In this document: positions 11,552-22,869 of the stretch, one piece after another
Layout: each line of letters begins with the position of its first letter
How positions within the stretch are numbered: the first letter of the stretch is position 1
Source of the DNA: Artemia franciscana
Taxonomy: Eukaryota; Arthropoda; Branchiopoda; Anostraca; Artemiidae
Reading direction: 5' to 3'
Assembly (NCBI RefSeq): GCF_032884065.1
Contig: NC_088867.1
Span: forward strand, 28,267,507-28,331,506
DNA: 64,000 bases
The notes under the pieces: model-generated
Databases searched by the model: none
What the model was told of the DNA's origin: nothing
The model's input: the letters and a program-made list of their open reading frames with translations, nothing else
Translations under genes and position numbers: made by a program

Positions 11552-12163
11552 GTAAAATTGGTGCAAACAGTATTACTGGCTTTCATATAAAGTGAATATA
11601 CCACTTGATGCCCGTTTTAATGCTGTTTACATATATAATAATTGCTTTTACTGCAAATTCAGCATTTAAACATTTTTTGGCCTCTTAAAAATGACCTAAA
11701 TATGGGGTATAAAAAATCTGTAATAGATTAGAAACAAACTTGGGCTATATATTTGCACATCAGGGGGGGTGGGGGTAAAGCATAGCATATATTAAATAAG
11801 TAAACTAACCTTTGCTGTATTTTTTTTATGTGTTTGTGCACATTGAATTTTAATGAGAAGAGAAATCACCAGTGCAACAGCACAAACATAAAAAAAATAC
11901 ACCAATGGTTAGTTTACGTATTTAATATATGCTATGCTTTACCCCCACCCCCTGATGTACAAATATATAGCCCAAATTTGTTTCTAAGCTATTACAGATT
12001 TGTAATAACCCCACATATAGGTCATTTTTAAGAGGTCAAAAAGTGCTTAAATCTGAATTTGTGGTAGAAGCAATTATTATATTTGTAAAGAGGATAAAAA
12101 AGGGCATGCAGTGGTATATTCACTTTATTTGAAAGCCAGTAATACTGTTTGCACCAATTTTAC
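11552..12163. mobile_element. 612-bp foldback element: two ~285-bp inverted arms, short loop
   Basis: The left arm (11552-11840) and right arm (11877-12163) are inverse copies over about 285 bp with few differences, leaving a loop of only about 36 bases. Matching landmarks run from GTAAAATTGGTGCAAACAG at the outer edge, through CTTGATGCCC/GGGCATGCAG, TGACCTAAAT/ATAGGTCA and GGGGGTAAAGCATAGCATAT, to the T8 run beside ATGTGTTTGTGC. A transcript would fold into a long hairpin. Diverged relatives lie at 13112-13796 and 14001-14382. Confidence 0.85.
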
Positions 12164-12540
12164 TGGGAAAAGAAGCCAATAATTTTTAGTTTTTAACTAA
12201 CCTATAGGCTAATATAAAGTTACAAACCAACCTATAATTTTTAGTTTTTTCAACTAAAAATTATAGGTTGGTTTAGAAACTAGGCCTGTTAGATTTGGTA
12301 ATATTAGAATAACTCACCAATGTGACAGCTGCCTTCCTGAGAATCAACGTTTTTAACAACATAAAAATTTTCTTCTCATTCCTTATTAAGCTTAGCCTAT
12401 GCAAGATAGGCCTAGAACACCAAAAACCCTTTAAATCCTAAGGAATATGCATAAGATTACTTATAGGTCACTGAAAAGCTAAGATTATTTCCACTAGGCC
12501 TATTAACAATTTCCTTGTCTTTTCTTTAGACTAAACGATT
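12164..12540. other. Spacer with small inverted repeat
   Basis: Contains an imperfect repeat of an AACCTATA-TTTTTAGTTTTT-type motif in both orientations around 12180-12290. No gene. Confidence 0.4.
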
Positions 12541-12587
12541 TCATATTTCTAAATTTTTTGCCATTGAAGCGTTCGATTCGCAATTCT

Positions 12588-12705
12588 GTGTTGACTTTCT
12601 AGGTCAACTTTTTACTAAATAAAACGACAGCAGAGAAAAAAGTCAACTTTTAAGTTGACTTTTTCGAGTCGATTCGAACGCAACTCTGAGTAGCCTCTGA
12701 CGTCA
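12588..12705. other. Palindrome cluster with a CRE-type octamer
   Basis: GTTGAC and GTCAAC occur repeatedly as small inverted repeats. The best is a near-perfect palindrome at about 12637-12665 (AAAAAGTCAACTT facing AAGTTGACTTTTT). About 30 bases on, TGACGTCA (a full cAMP-response-element octamer) lies at about 12698. Locally CpG-richer than its surroundings. Promoter function is only a possibility: no first exon was found next to it. Confidence 0.3.
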
Positions 12706-13111
12706 TGTGCGTCTCATAAAACGCGTTGGTCAGATAAGTAATCGGACAAGTAAAAGAACACGGGGTTCAAGGCTAAGAATAGGCTAAATTTTGCTGGTGA
12801 ATAGTGTTTCCCAATTTTATGTAGGCCTGATGCTGTTGTTTTTTTTTTTTTGGGGGGGGAAGGGGTCCAATGTTGAGTTTCCTTTGGATACCAACAACTG
12901 TATGAATAGCCCTGTGCAGGTCTGTACTAGGGCTAAGCTACATGGTCATGAACTTAGCCTACTAGCCCAGGGAGTAAATATTTACTAATTAGCCTCTTTT
13001 GAAGAGAACTTGCTGTAGGAATTGAAGTATAAGCTTGCACTAGGCTTCTTATTTATAGTAATTTTCTAATATCATGGTTGCTTTTCTTTCAATGCACCCC
13101 ACCCACCTGAT

Positions 13112-13796
13112 GGAGCAGTTCATATAATTGACCACCAAATAAAGTAAACATATCAATTGATACCATTTTTCAAACTCTTTCTGAATACAATGGTTGCTTT
13201 TCTCACAAATTCAATATTAAGGCCTTTTAGTACCTTTGAAAATAGGCCTAATAATTCTATCTATAGTTTATGGAAATACAAATGGGTTAAAATGTTGGTT
13301 TCAAACTTATTATTTCATCATACATTTATTTTGTAAAAGTTATGTAATTCAAAAATATTGTTTTATCATAACAAAAGTTGAATCAAAAAATTCAAAACAA
13401 TTCTGCCTTATTTTCTTCTCATTCTGTTTGGCTGTTTGAAAACTGCTTTTTCACCTAAATGTTGAAAAATATCAAAGCTAACAAAAGGAACATGGCAGAT
13501 GGAAAGAAAGAGATTTTTATTTTTGATTTTGTATCATCAGACTTAGGCCTAAGTGTGATAAATTAATGCTTGTGAATTATGTAACTTTAACAAAATTGAT
13601 CTTATAATGAAATACTTTGAAACCAATGTTGTAACCATCTTTATACCCAAAAACCATAGAAAAAAATTATCACTTTCAACTTTCCAATAAGGATCAAAAT
13701 GGAATTTGCAAGAAAAGTGATTATTATATTCAGAAAGAGCATAAAAACTAAACAGTATGTTCAATTTATTTGCAGGTCAGTTTTATAAACTGCTCT
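13112..13796. mobile_element. Foldback element, diverged relative of 11552-12163
   Basis: Arms 13112-13220 and 13680-13796 are inverse copies sharing GAGCAGTT-ATA-AA-TGACC, AATAAA-T-AACATA, CTCTTTCTGAATA-AAT and TTTTCT-GCAAATTC. The interior is about 460 bp with no credible coding sequence. More diverged than the 612-bp element, hence probably older. Confidence 0.6.
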
Positions 13797-14000
13797 GTAT
13801 GTAGGCCTTCTTGGAGAAATTAGTTTTAACTCAGTAAGATAAAAAAGTATAGCCTATGTCTAGTAGGCTAACGTAATAGTAGCATACCTGAAATTATTTT
13901 AAAATCAGGTAAGATGTGAGATTCCTCATATGAGCATCCACAACTGATATTGAAACAAGTTGACCATACTAATTGATTCCTTTTTGGGTAAATGTATCAT

Positions 14001-14382
14001 AGTTCATTCAATTGACTTACTAATAAAGTGAACACACTTGATGCCTTTTTTAATGCTCTTTACAAATATAATAGGCTAATTGCTTCTGTTGCAAATTCAA
14101 ATTTAAGTAGGTTTTGACCTAATTATAAATAATTTTGGTACTAAAAAAATATAGTATTATTTTGTCAAAAACAAAGGAGAAAACAGCACTGAAAAAACAT
14201 AGTATCACTTTGTCAAAAATAACCAATAACTCATGCATTAATTGAAGCTTTGTCATTTTTAAGAGCTCAGAAAGTGCTTAAATTTGAATTTGAAATAGAA
14301 GCAATTATTGTATTAGTAAAGAGCATAATAAAAGACATTGAGTGGTATGTTCACTTTATTGGTAAGTCAATTATATGAACTG
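14001..14382. mobile_element. Foldback element, 382 bp, third member
   Basis: Arms 14001-14125 and 14252-14382 are inverse copies (AGTTCATTCAATTGACTTAC outward of AATAAAGTGAAC, then GCTCTTTAC-AATA and GCAAATTCAAATTTAAG). They clearly share sequence with the two elements to the left. Confidence 0.65.
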
Positions 14383-14689
14383 TGATATGCTTACCCCTTT
14401 TTGTATACTCTTTCAAAATACAGCCTAATAATCAATTTGCCTCTAGATGCAACCCCATCTATGTCATGCTCCTGTAAATAGCCCTAATCATGTATTTCTT
14501 TGTTATATCAATGCAGTCATACCTTATAGTTCTTAAATTAAACTGTATCTTCTTAGTTTGCAGTTTATCTGAATCACCATAGAGAAGCCCCTGCTTAGAT
14601 GCCAGAGTATATATTAGGGCTGATATGGGGTCTTCAAACAGGTCTGATCACTATTGACTTGTTTATAGAGTCTGTCATGATTTAAGCAG

Positions 14690-16330
14690 ACCAAGGCAAC
14701 AGAAAAGAGCAAACTGCTTTGGTGTGTCTCAATTAAGTTTTCCAGAAATCAAAGCTCAGTTCAAGTTAAAGCTCAGCAGCCAATTTGAATTTCTGAACCA
14801 ATTATCTGATGTTGACTAAGAATGGACACAGATAAAAGCTACTACCCAAAATGTAGCCAAAAAAGTCCTTGGCTGCACCAACCAGAAAAAAAGCTGGATT
14901 TCTGACCACATCATAGAAATAGTTGACAAGAAGTGTCCCCTTGCTGGTAGTGCAAAAGAACCCTTTAAAGTAGTTAAAATATCAGTGAAATGGGACCAAG
15001 AACAAAATCTGAATTGAAACTGGATGACAACAATTGCAAATGGACTAGAGCATGCATCCAAGATAGTCCAAAAATGTTTAAATTGATAAAAGAAGCAACA
15101 GGGAAAGCCCATGTAGCAGCTGATAAGCTGAAAAACAAGCATAGAGAAATAACCCAATGACTATCATGGAAGTACTAAAAGTGCTTAACTGCATAAAGAG
15201 TAATAAGACACCAAAATAGTATGGAATCCTTACTGAAATATAAAAGGCTTTGTCAAATCTATGATGCCACCTAAATGATCTGTTTTAACAGGCTTGGATG
15301 ACAAAGGCTTTCCCAAAAGACTGGAGAGGATCAGTACTCATTCCAGCCTCTGAAAAAGAGGACAAGACCGTCTGTGGAAACTAAAAGAGTATTTCCTTGA
15401 TTGACCATGCAATGAAGATCTTCTGTGTCACTCTCTTGAATAGATTTAAAGGTAGACATGATAAGCTAACTCATCCTGAACAGGCAGGCTTCAGACCAGG
15501 GAGGGACTGCCCAGAGTAGATGCTCACAATCCAGCAACAGATATCACCTACCATTGGTCATTGCTTTCATAAGCTTCACTGCTGCTTTTGATTCCAATGC
15601 TGCTTTTCAGAGAAGAAATATTGAAATATAGAAATTTATGGCTGAGGATGAATTGCCACAGAATCTCATCAGCATACTCCAAAGCAGATCTGGGGATTCC
15701 AAGACCTTTGTCTGCACCTCAGGTAACAAAAACAACATTCCCAAGTTTACAGTCAAGTCTGGTGTCAAGCAGGTATGCCCCCTGTTACCCACATTATTTA
15801 ACAACATGCTGAACTGGATAATGCCCAGAATAATCAAATGATAGTTGTCTTTGTTAACTTGATGGCTTTCTTCAATACCTGATAGACTTGTATTTTGTAG
15901 ACAATGTTGCCTTGCTGAATACCACAACCAATGGCTTACAAGACATGGTTGATCATGTCTCCAAGACTTCAAAGCACATTGGGCTTGCCATAAGAAGTTC
16001 CAAGACTAAAATGATGGCCATCAACCATTCAGCTTCTTATCAAATCCTCATGGAGAGCAAGCTAAATGAAAATGTCAAGGAATTCAAGTACCTTGTACCT
16101 ATTTTAACACCAGATGGTGGAGCCAGAAAAGACATTTCTGCCTGGACATCATGAGCCTGGGAAGTTTTTACTGGTCTGAAAAAGGTACTATGTGCCAGAT
16201 ATAAGATCTTGACAAAACCAAAGTCAGAGAGTCTAAGTAGCATCCATGCAAGCTCTACTACTGTATGCCTGCAAGATACGGCCAAAGTGGCTAGAGCTGT
16301 GGGTACATTTGACCTCTATTTCCTGTGCTA
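14690..16330 (+). pseudogene. Non-LTR reverse transcriptase remnant (RTE-like)
   Basis: Translating across frames gives successive RT segments: a linker with KKVLGCTNQKKSWISDHII (about 14860-14925), AWMTKAFPKDWRGSVLIPAS (about 15290), HPEQAGFRPGRDCPE (about 15473), the block VKSGVKQVCPLLPTLFNNML (about 15750-15810), and YFVDNVALLNTTTNGLQDMV (from 15888), in which the usual Y/F-A-D-D catalytic box has become FVDN. It continues with SKTKMMAINHSA and EFKYLVPILTPDGGARKD. Multiple stops and frameshifts, including loss of the catalytic Asp pair, make it dead. It belongs to a different family from 5650-8315. Confidence 0.8.
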
Positions 16331-17640
16331 TATACTCTGAATCAACAAATGGTCTAGAATACCAATAGCTAAGTAAGAAGCTGTAGTTTCCAGGCTGGAG
16401 AGCCATCCTTTATCATCAAAAGACATTACCTCAAACTCCTTGGCCACAATACAAATACAGAAGAGAGAATAATGAGGACTTTTTTCCCAAGACAATGAAT
16501 GAACAAGACCTATTAGAATATTTTGCCACACCTCATCCCAAAGGTACATTTTGTTGAGACATTCTTATCTGCAAGCCGCTACCATCCTTGAGACAATATT
16601 GGAGAGGACAGACAAAAAATCTTTGGCAAAAATTCAAAAGGGACTTTGAGTCATGGGGAGGCTTCAAGAGGCATGGTAGAAACGGGACAGTGTTGGCTGA
16701 AGACTGCTGGGGAAGCTGCAGCCAACAGATTGAAGTGGTTGTTGAAACTAATTCCAAAGTCTATTGGTGCTTGGCAGGACAGTTCTTTATCTGGTTCTTG
16801 CCAAAAGTAAAGTAAGTAGTTCAGTTATAGACTCTTTTATATATTTACCATGGATAATAATGGAGAGAAACACAATAATCTGATTAATAGAAAGGTATGG
16901 ATTTAGTGCTACTGCTCCTTATAAAGAAATGCTATACAATTTTAGAAACTACTTTAAAATATTATAAAAGACTTAAGGTAAGCTTAAGATCTAATAATGA
17001 AAATTGCACAAGTAACATGTCAGGATTAAAAACTTGTTTTCATTAATTGTATAGTAGGAAAACCAGTGACATAAGATCAGACAAGGAAGATCTTAGCAAA
17101 CTAATTAGCCAAAAACCTGGGCTATTAGTTGTGTGAAAGCTCTTAAGATAATACAAATTGAACTGCTAAGTAACCTCCAATGAGGTTTCTGGAAGTACTG
17201 AAAGAAGCTGCTTTTGATAGTTTTGACTTTGTCCTGAATTGACCTACTAAAATTCTGTGCATTGTTCTGGTTTGAACAACATGCAAAATATCTAATTTTC
17301 TACTAATATGTTTACATGAAGCATCTGTTTTCGAATAGACTATGAGCCTAATTTGGTGCTCTTTCTGTGATGTGTTCAGGGGAGGATAAAGAATTCAAGT
17401 TTGGATGGGACATCAGTGAAGCTTGCGCTCCACCGTTGAATCGTTTTTGCCCATCCACTGTATAATTATCACCAATTTCGGCATTGTGGAAGAACTTGTG
17501 GAATCTGAGAGGGAGAACCTCTCCTCTTATTAGGATTTTTATAGTTTATTGGGGAACCTTATTCTTCATTTCAAAAAGCAAAAAGGGTAAATTAGCTCTT
17601 TTTTCTTAGACATTCTTCTTCAAAAGCTAAATACTTTGAT
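16331..17640. other. Intergenic DNA, possible extreme 3' debris of the RT element
   Basis: Short reading frames on both strands at 16328-16815 may be the downstream tail of the RT remnant, but I recognise no motif. From 16820 to 17640 I see nothing. Confidence 0.4.
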
Positions 17641-17649
17641 TATTGGAAT

Positions 17650-18172
17650 TTGAGGGGGCTGTAGCTCTCTGCACATTTTTAATAACTGGGTATGATATTA
17701 GAATGATTTTAGAAGAATTGTTTTTTTTTTCAAATGAAAGTAAAGATGAACAGTTAACCTTAAAACGAAAAAAAAGTATTCCATGTATGAGGAATGGGCT
17801 TCTGCAACTTAAGCCCCCAATCCTCATGCTAAAATTTGGGGCCCCAATGCTCAAGAGCAACTGCTCAAACACAGGGGCAATTAACAGGAAATAAAAGGTA
17901 TTTTTCTCAGTGTTTCAAGAATGGAAGAGCTTATTGATGCGGATTTGCTTTAACCATAAAAAATTTTCTTCTCATAGTATAAAGGGAGTAAATAAAACAT
18001 TTACAATTACCCATTAATTGCATCTGTTTCACCCATAAATTATTTCAATAAAGCACTACAAAACTTTAGTGTTAAGGAGGGGGCAGCTGCATCATACCTT
18101 GCATAATTTCAGTTCATTTTAAGTTTTAATGTTGTCCTTTATTTTCTTTAAAAAAATTATGTTTTACATTAA
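17650..18172. mobile_element. Old, diverged family A hairpin relic
   Basis: Arms at about 17730-17835 and 18058-18172 correspond to the family A 5' hairpin. The left arm has CAAATGAAAGTAAAGATGAA, ACCTTAAAACGA and ATTCCATGTATGAGGAATGG. The right arm has ACTTTAGTGTTAAGGAGGGG, TTCATTTTAAGTTTTAATGT and TGTCCTTTATTTTCTTT. It is far more diverged than the copies at 20768 and 24115 and its loop is longer. Confidence 0.5.
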
Positions 18173-18199
18173 ATATTGGATAAATTCGAAGCTTGAATT

Positions 18200-20760
18200 T
18201 GGTGGTAGTCCCTAGAATTGCACCCTCTTCTTGAATACTAGAATTAGGATTAACGTTCCCTTATTAAAGTATTTTTAATGAAGTTCATTACTGGTATAAT
18301 TTGGTGATGTTAATTTTGAAACTCTGTCAAGCACTGACAAATTTACACCTTTTTTAAAACTTGAATAGGATGGTTTTGGTGTAAAGGATAAATCACAGAT
18401 ATTATTTGATATTATTCATTGGTATTACACAGATATTATTTCAATTCGTTACTCCTCTATCAATCCAAGTATCTAAAAATGATAAGAATTTTCAAAAGAT
18501 ATACAGATTGGTGCTTTAGGGGCTATCAGCTCTCCTTGCCCATTGAACTATAAACTTAAGAATCCTTCTATGTTTGTTATTTGAACATGTTAATAAACGC
18601 TTAACTTTCCGACAAAACATGGGTCATAGGAATGACAAGGTAATGACCTTGGCAAGGTTATGGGCCCTTTTTATATATTCAGTCATCCAAAATCATAAAA
18701 AAGTCTAATCGTAAGGAGACACATGGATCATCAAGGGTTTAAGCTGAGATTCAAGGCGGCATTTCTTTACAGGTGATAGAATTTATTTTTGTTGCCAAAA
18801 GGTGGGACTTTTTGATAGATTTGCTCAGGATTGATTGATGAGATTGCTCACATCCACAGTAAATTGCAGGAACTGATCAAAATTCTAAAGTGCTGAAATT
18901 CGGTTGGAATTTGCTTGGCAGTTACCTACAGATAATGAGATGTTCCCTAAAAAATGTTTGAGTGTTGACTTGTATAGTTCTGGCCCTAGCAGACTTCAAA
19001 CTTTCTTTGTTTGGAGAATCTCTGACTTTATAACTTTAATGCCTCCTAAATCCTGGACTGCATGACACAGTGGTTTAGTATTTCTGAAGGACGTCTCAAT
19101 ATCGTTTTTGCACTGGTTCTGGCCTCTAGTAAGTTTTCTTTTACTTAGTATTTTCAAGATTGCCGCTTGACTGTGGACTTGTGTTGTTTTTGCATCTAAG
19201 TCAGGACTTGACTTTTTTTGTACCATTTCAGCCTGTAGTGATATAACAAAATTCTACAGCCTGGACATAGTTAATTTTTATCAAATTAACTATGTTAATT
19301 CGTTAATATGTTTTATTTTCTGCAGCTTGAACTTTGCTTGCTTTGGTACCAAGTTGTGAATTACCTTGTTCTTCTACTAAGTTTCCACAGACCACCTTTT
19401 TGCCAAACATCCTTTCATAGTTATGGTTTAAAAAAGTGCAATATACCTACCTTTCTGCTATAAAAACCGGCTGTAATGGGAAGGGTTATTGAGATCTCTG
19501 GGGCTCTATTTTAGCTTTCGCTCATATTTTAATTTTTTGCATGGTTCTTGTTTACACAAGGTGTAATCTGCCCATTTTTTCAGCTAATGTGTATCTGAGA
19601 GAATATTCTATTTGTTTATTTTGGGGTCCTTGCCCCTTTGGTGGTTACTTGTGCTATATCCCCCTGAAGGTCATTTCTTGGAACTTTTGACAATTTCGAG
19701 TGAAATGGCAAGCCCCCTTGAAACTATGATCCTATACTCCCCTGGATGTTCAGGGGGATGAATAGACACTGAAAAGGGTGCTGGTCATTCTTTGATTACT
19801 TTTGATCTTTAAGAAAAGGTTTTTGTCAAATCATTCCTATTCCTAGATTTTATGAAAATCCACTGTGCACAAGGTGACTAAGAAAAATAAAAGTCAGACC
19901 CGTTGTTCTATGTTGAGTCAACGCTTCTGTGTTGTCTAGGTACTATTTTAGAAAAAAATAGTTGAAATATTCTGAATATGGTCACATTATTCCCAAGTTC
20001 TTATCAGGCGTTTTGGTAATTCTGCTGTTTGTTGGTAGTTGGGTGACTTGATGTAGCTGCTCCATAGCAAACTGAATTGGCTGCTTCTCTTTGAATTAAA
20101 ATGGAATAGTTTTGGGGCAAGTCAAGTCATGGCTAATTGTAGAAAAAGCCAAGACAGATCGTCCAATTAAGTGTGCATCAAGTCATGGTTAATTTTACCC
20201 CCTTCATTGCCGTCGTTATCATTTTCCACTTATGCTACACCTCTCTTGCATGTCCCTCCACAATGCTAAACTAGAGTCAAAAATTTTACAGTTCTGGAAC
20301 ACTTTTTGCTGTCACATGTATCCTATGTAGAATATTGAACAAATTATAACACTGTGGCTAATTAATATGTGAACATCATCATCAGCTTTTTTCCTCGTGA
20401 TCATTCATAAACATTCCCTTAGGTCTTTCATGTTTTCATGGATTGTCTATGAGCTTGATGTTTGTCACCTTTAGTGTCTTCATATCACTCTTAGTCATGC
20501 TGACAGCTCTTGTAAACCTTTGTTTTATTCCTATCAAACTTACAATAGTAACATTTATAAAACATCACGTTGTAGAATTCTCTGATCTATTTTTAAAGAA
20601 GTGAACTATCATTGATCATATGAAAATACATCTAAACTTCTTCACAGTTAAGAAAAAGCAAACAAAATAAACGAGAAAAATATTGGACAGCATTACAGCC
20701 AAGCTGAAACTTGATAGGCTGTTGTGATGTTTTTAACATTTGTTTGACATGGTTTCTGCT
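18200..20760. other. Intergenic DNA
   Basis: Apart from the weak exon candidate at 18996-19234 and a 12-bp perfect inverted repeat near 19280-19310 (CATAGTTAATTT facing AAATTAACTATG), neither strand shows supported genes or repeats. Confidence 0.5.
18996..19234 (-). CDS. Possible last exon of an unidentified gene
   Basis: A hydrophilic 78-codon frame (AEMVQKKSSPDLDAKTTQVH, then KILSKRKLTRGQNQCKND and PLCHAVQDLGGIKVIKSE) is bounded upstream by a possible acceptor (TATATCACTACAG, high-coordinate side) and ends in TGA. The composition is protein-like rather than AT noise. A nearby minus-strand frame at about 19310-19425 (MFGKKVVCGNLVEEQGNSQL) does not splice to it in a compatible phase. I recognise no family, and transposon ORF debris is an equally good reading. 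Confidence 0.2.
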
Positions 20761-20767
20761 CTTAAAA

Positions 20768-22490
20768 GATTAAATAAAAAAAAAACAAGTTTTTTAAATG
20801 AAAGTAAGGAGCGACATTAAAACTTAAAACGAACAGAAATTACTCCGTATATGAAAGGGGCTTTTCCTTCTCGACGCCCCGCTCTTTACGCTAAAGTTTG
20901 ACTCTTTCTCTTAACTCTACATTTTAAAACAGTAAAAAACTTTAGCGTAAAGAGCGGGGCATTGAGAAGGAAAAGCCCCTTTCATATACGGAGTAATTTC
21001 TGTTCGTTTTAAGTTTTAATGTCGCTCCTTACTTTCATTTAAAAAACTTGTTTTTTTTATTTAATATCTGAACGTTTTTGAATCAATGCATGTTTTGATT
21101 TTGGCTCTCTGCAGAGAAATAATTAAAACGAAATTTGTATATTTATTTTTTTTTGGCTAAATGGCTTTCTCATAATTTTGATCGAATGATTTTGAGAAAA
21201 AAAGAGCGGGGGAGGAAGCCTAGTTGCCCTCCGATTTACGGTTAATTAAAAAGGCAACTAGAACTTTTAATTTTTTACGAATCTTTTTATAAGTAAAAGA
21301 TATACGTAACTTATAAATTAGCTTACGTAAAGAACTTTTGTATTCTCATGTTTTTATTACATATATGAGGGGGTTCGCCCCCTCGTCAGTACCTCGCCCT
21401 TTACACTAAAGCTTAAATTGTGTCCTAATTCATTAAGAATGACCCCTGAATCACAAAAGCCGCAGAATAAATAGTTGAAATTACTAAAAATACTTTAGCG
21501 TAAAGAGTGAGGTATTAGGAGGAGGTGAGCCCCTCATATAGGTAATAATTTCTGTTCGTTTTAAGTTTTAATACTGCTGCTTACTTCCAGCTGAAAAAAA
21601 ACTTTTTCATATTTAATTTTTCATTGTTTTTTTTTAAGTAATGCTAGTAAATCCTGCGCTCCCTTCATGGAAATTTTCTTCCCCCATGACAAATTCCTCG
21701 ATGGAAACTTCCCCCAGAATATCCCCCTCTTCTCAACCCGTGCCTCCAACCAAAAAATCCTCCTGAAAACGCCTGTACACTTCCCAATAACCATTACTAT
21801 ATGCAAGCACTGGTCAAAGTTTTGAACTTGTAACCCCTCCCACGGGGACTCTGGGGGAGTAAGTCGTCCCCAAAGACATAGTTACAAGGTTTTTCGACTA
21901 TGCTGAATAAAATGGCTATCTCCGAATTTTGATCCGTTGACTTTGGGAAAATAATTAGCGTGGGAGGGGGCCTAGGTGCCCTCCAATTTTTTTGGTCACT
22001 TAAAAAAGGCACTAGAACTTTTCATTTTCGTTAGAATGAGCCCTCTCGCAACATTCTAGGACAACTGGGTCGATACGATGACCCCTGGGGAAAAGAAAAA
22101 AAAAACAAAAAAAAAACAAACAAATAAACACGCATCCGTGATCTGCCTTCTGGCAAAAAATATGAAATTCCCCTTTTTTGTAGATAGGAGCTTGAAACTT
22201 CTACAGTAGGGTTCTCTGATACGCTGAATCTGATGGTGTAATTTTTGTTAAGATTCAATGACTTTTAGGGGGTGTTTCCTCCTATTTTCTAAAATAACGC
22301 AAATTTTCTCAGGCTCTTAACATTTGATGGGTAAAACTAAACTTGATGAAACTTATATATTTAAAATCAGCATTAAAATGCGATTCTTTTGATGTAGCTA
22401 TTGGTACCAAAATTCCATTTTTTAGAGTTTTGGTTACTATTGAGCCGGGTCGCTCCTTACTACAGTTCGTTACCACGAACTGTTTGATAT
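20768..22490 (+). mobile_element. Family A non-autonomous element, copy 1 (1.7 kb)
   Basis: The order of parts is conserved in all copies. The element starts GATTAAATAAAAAA. A 5' hairpin of two ~120-bp arms follows (20779-20899 and 20936-21059, almost perfectly inverse, loop about 36). Next is a core module with AAATGGCTTTCTCATAATTT and TAGTTGCCCTCCGAT (about 21155-21280), then a second hairpin (21364-21540) around AGGGGGTTCGCCCCCTCGTC, and a second core module (AAAATGGCTATCTC to TGCCCTCCAATTTTTTTGG, about 21907-22020). It ends in a 3' stem-loop at 22462-22483. No ORF is conserved between copies, so it must be moved by another element's enzymes if it moves at all. Confidence 0.8.
22462..22483 (+). 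repeat. 3'-terminal stem-loop of family A
   Basis: ACAGTTCGT-TACC-ACGAACTGT: a perfect 9-bp stem with a 4-nt loop, followed by TTGAT. The identical hairpin ends the copies at 25789-25810 and (inverted) 56229-56250; a decayed one is at about 59980-60005. Confidence 0.8.
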
Positions 22491-22869
22491 CCCTAATCTT
22501 CCTTTGTTCACATACGCGCTTAAAACGCTCAAAGAAACCACTATTTCTTCTTTGTTGTGACACTTCAAAATATAAGGTATTAGTCTAAATAGCTCTTGTC
22601 ACAGTACCTTGCACAAAACCATATACAAAATGGCTATAGAAACTAAATGTTAATAAATGACTGCCTCCTAGGTGATTATAAATGTAAATCACTATAAAAG
22701 GCCTTAACGTTCTGGATTTTGGCTTTCTGTATTTATACCCCTTACTAAGAACCTGTTTCCTCTGTCCCTATTGTTACTAGCAGTTGTCTACTAGCTTGAG
22801 TTAAAGGTTAAGTCACGACAAATTGTTGAAGCATAATTTGCCACGAAATTTAGAAGTGGGACCTTTAAA

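Noticed and set aside
20779..21059. Long hairpin as a microRNA precursor
   Set aside because: The arms are about 120 bp, near-perfect and repeated in several copies, which is typical of a mobile element and not of a microRNA gene.
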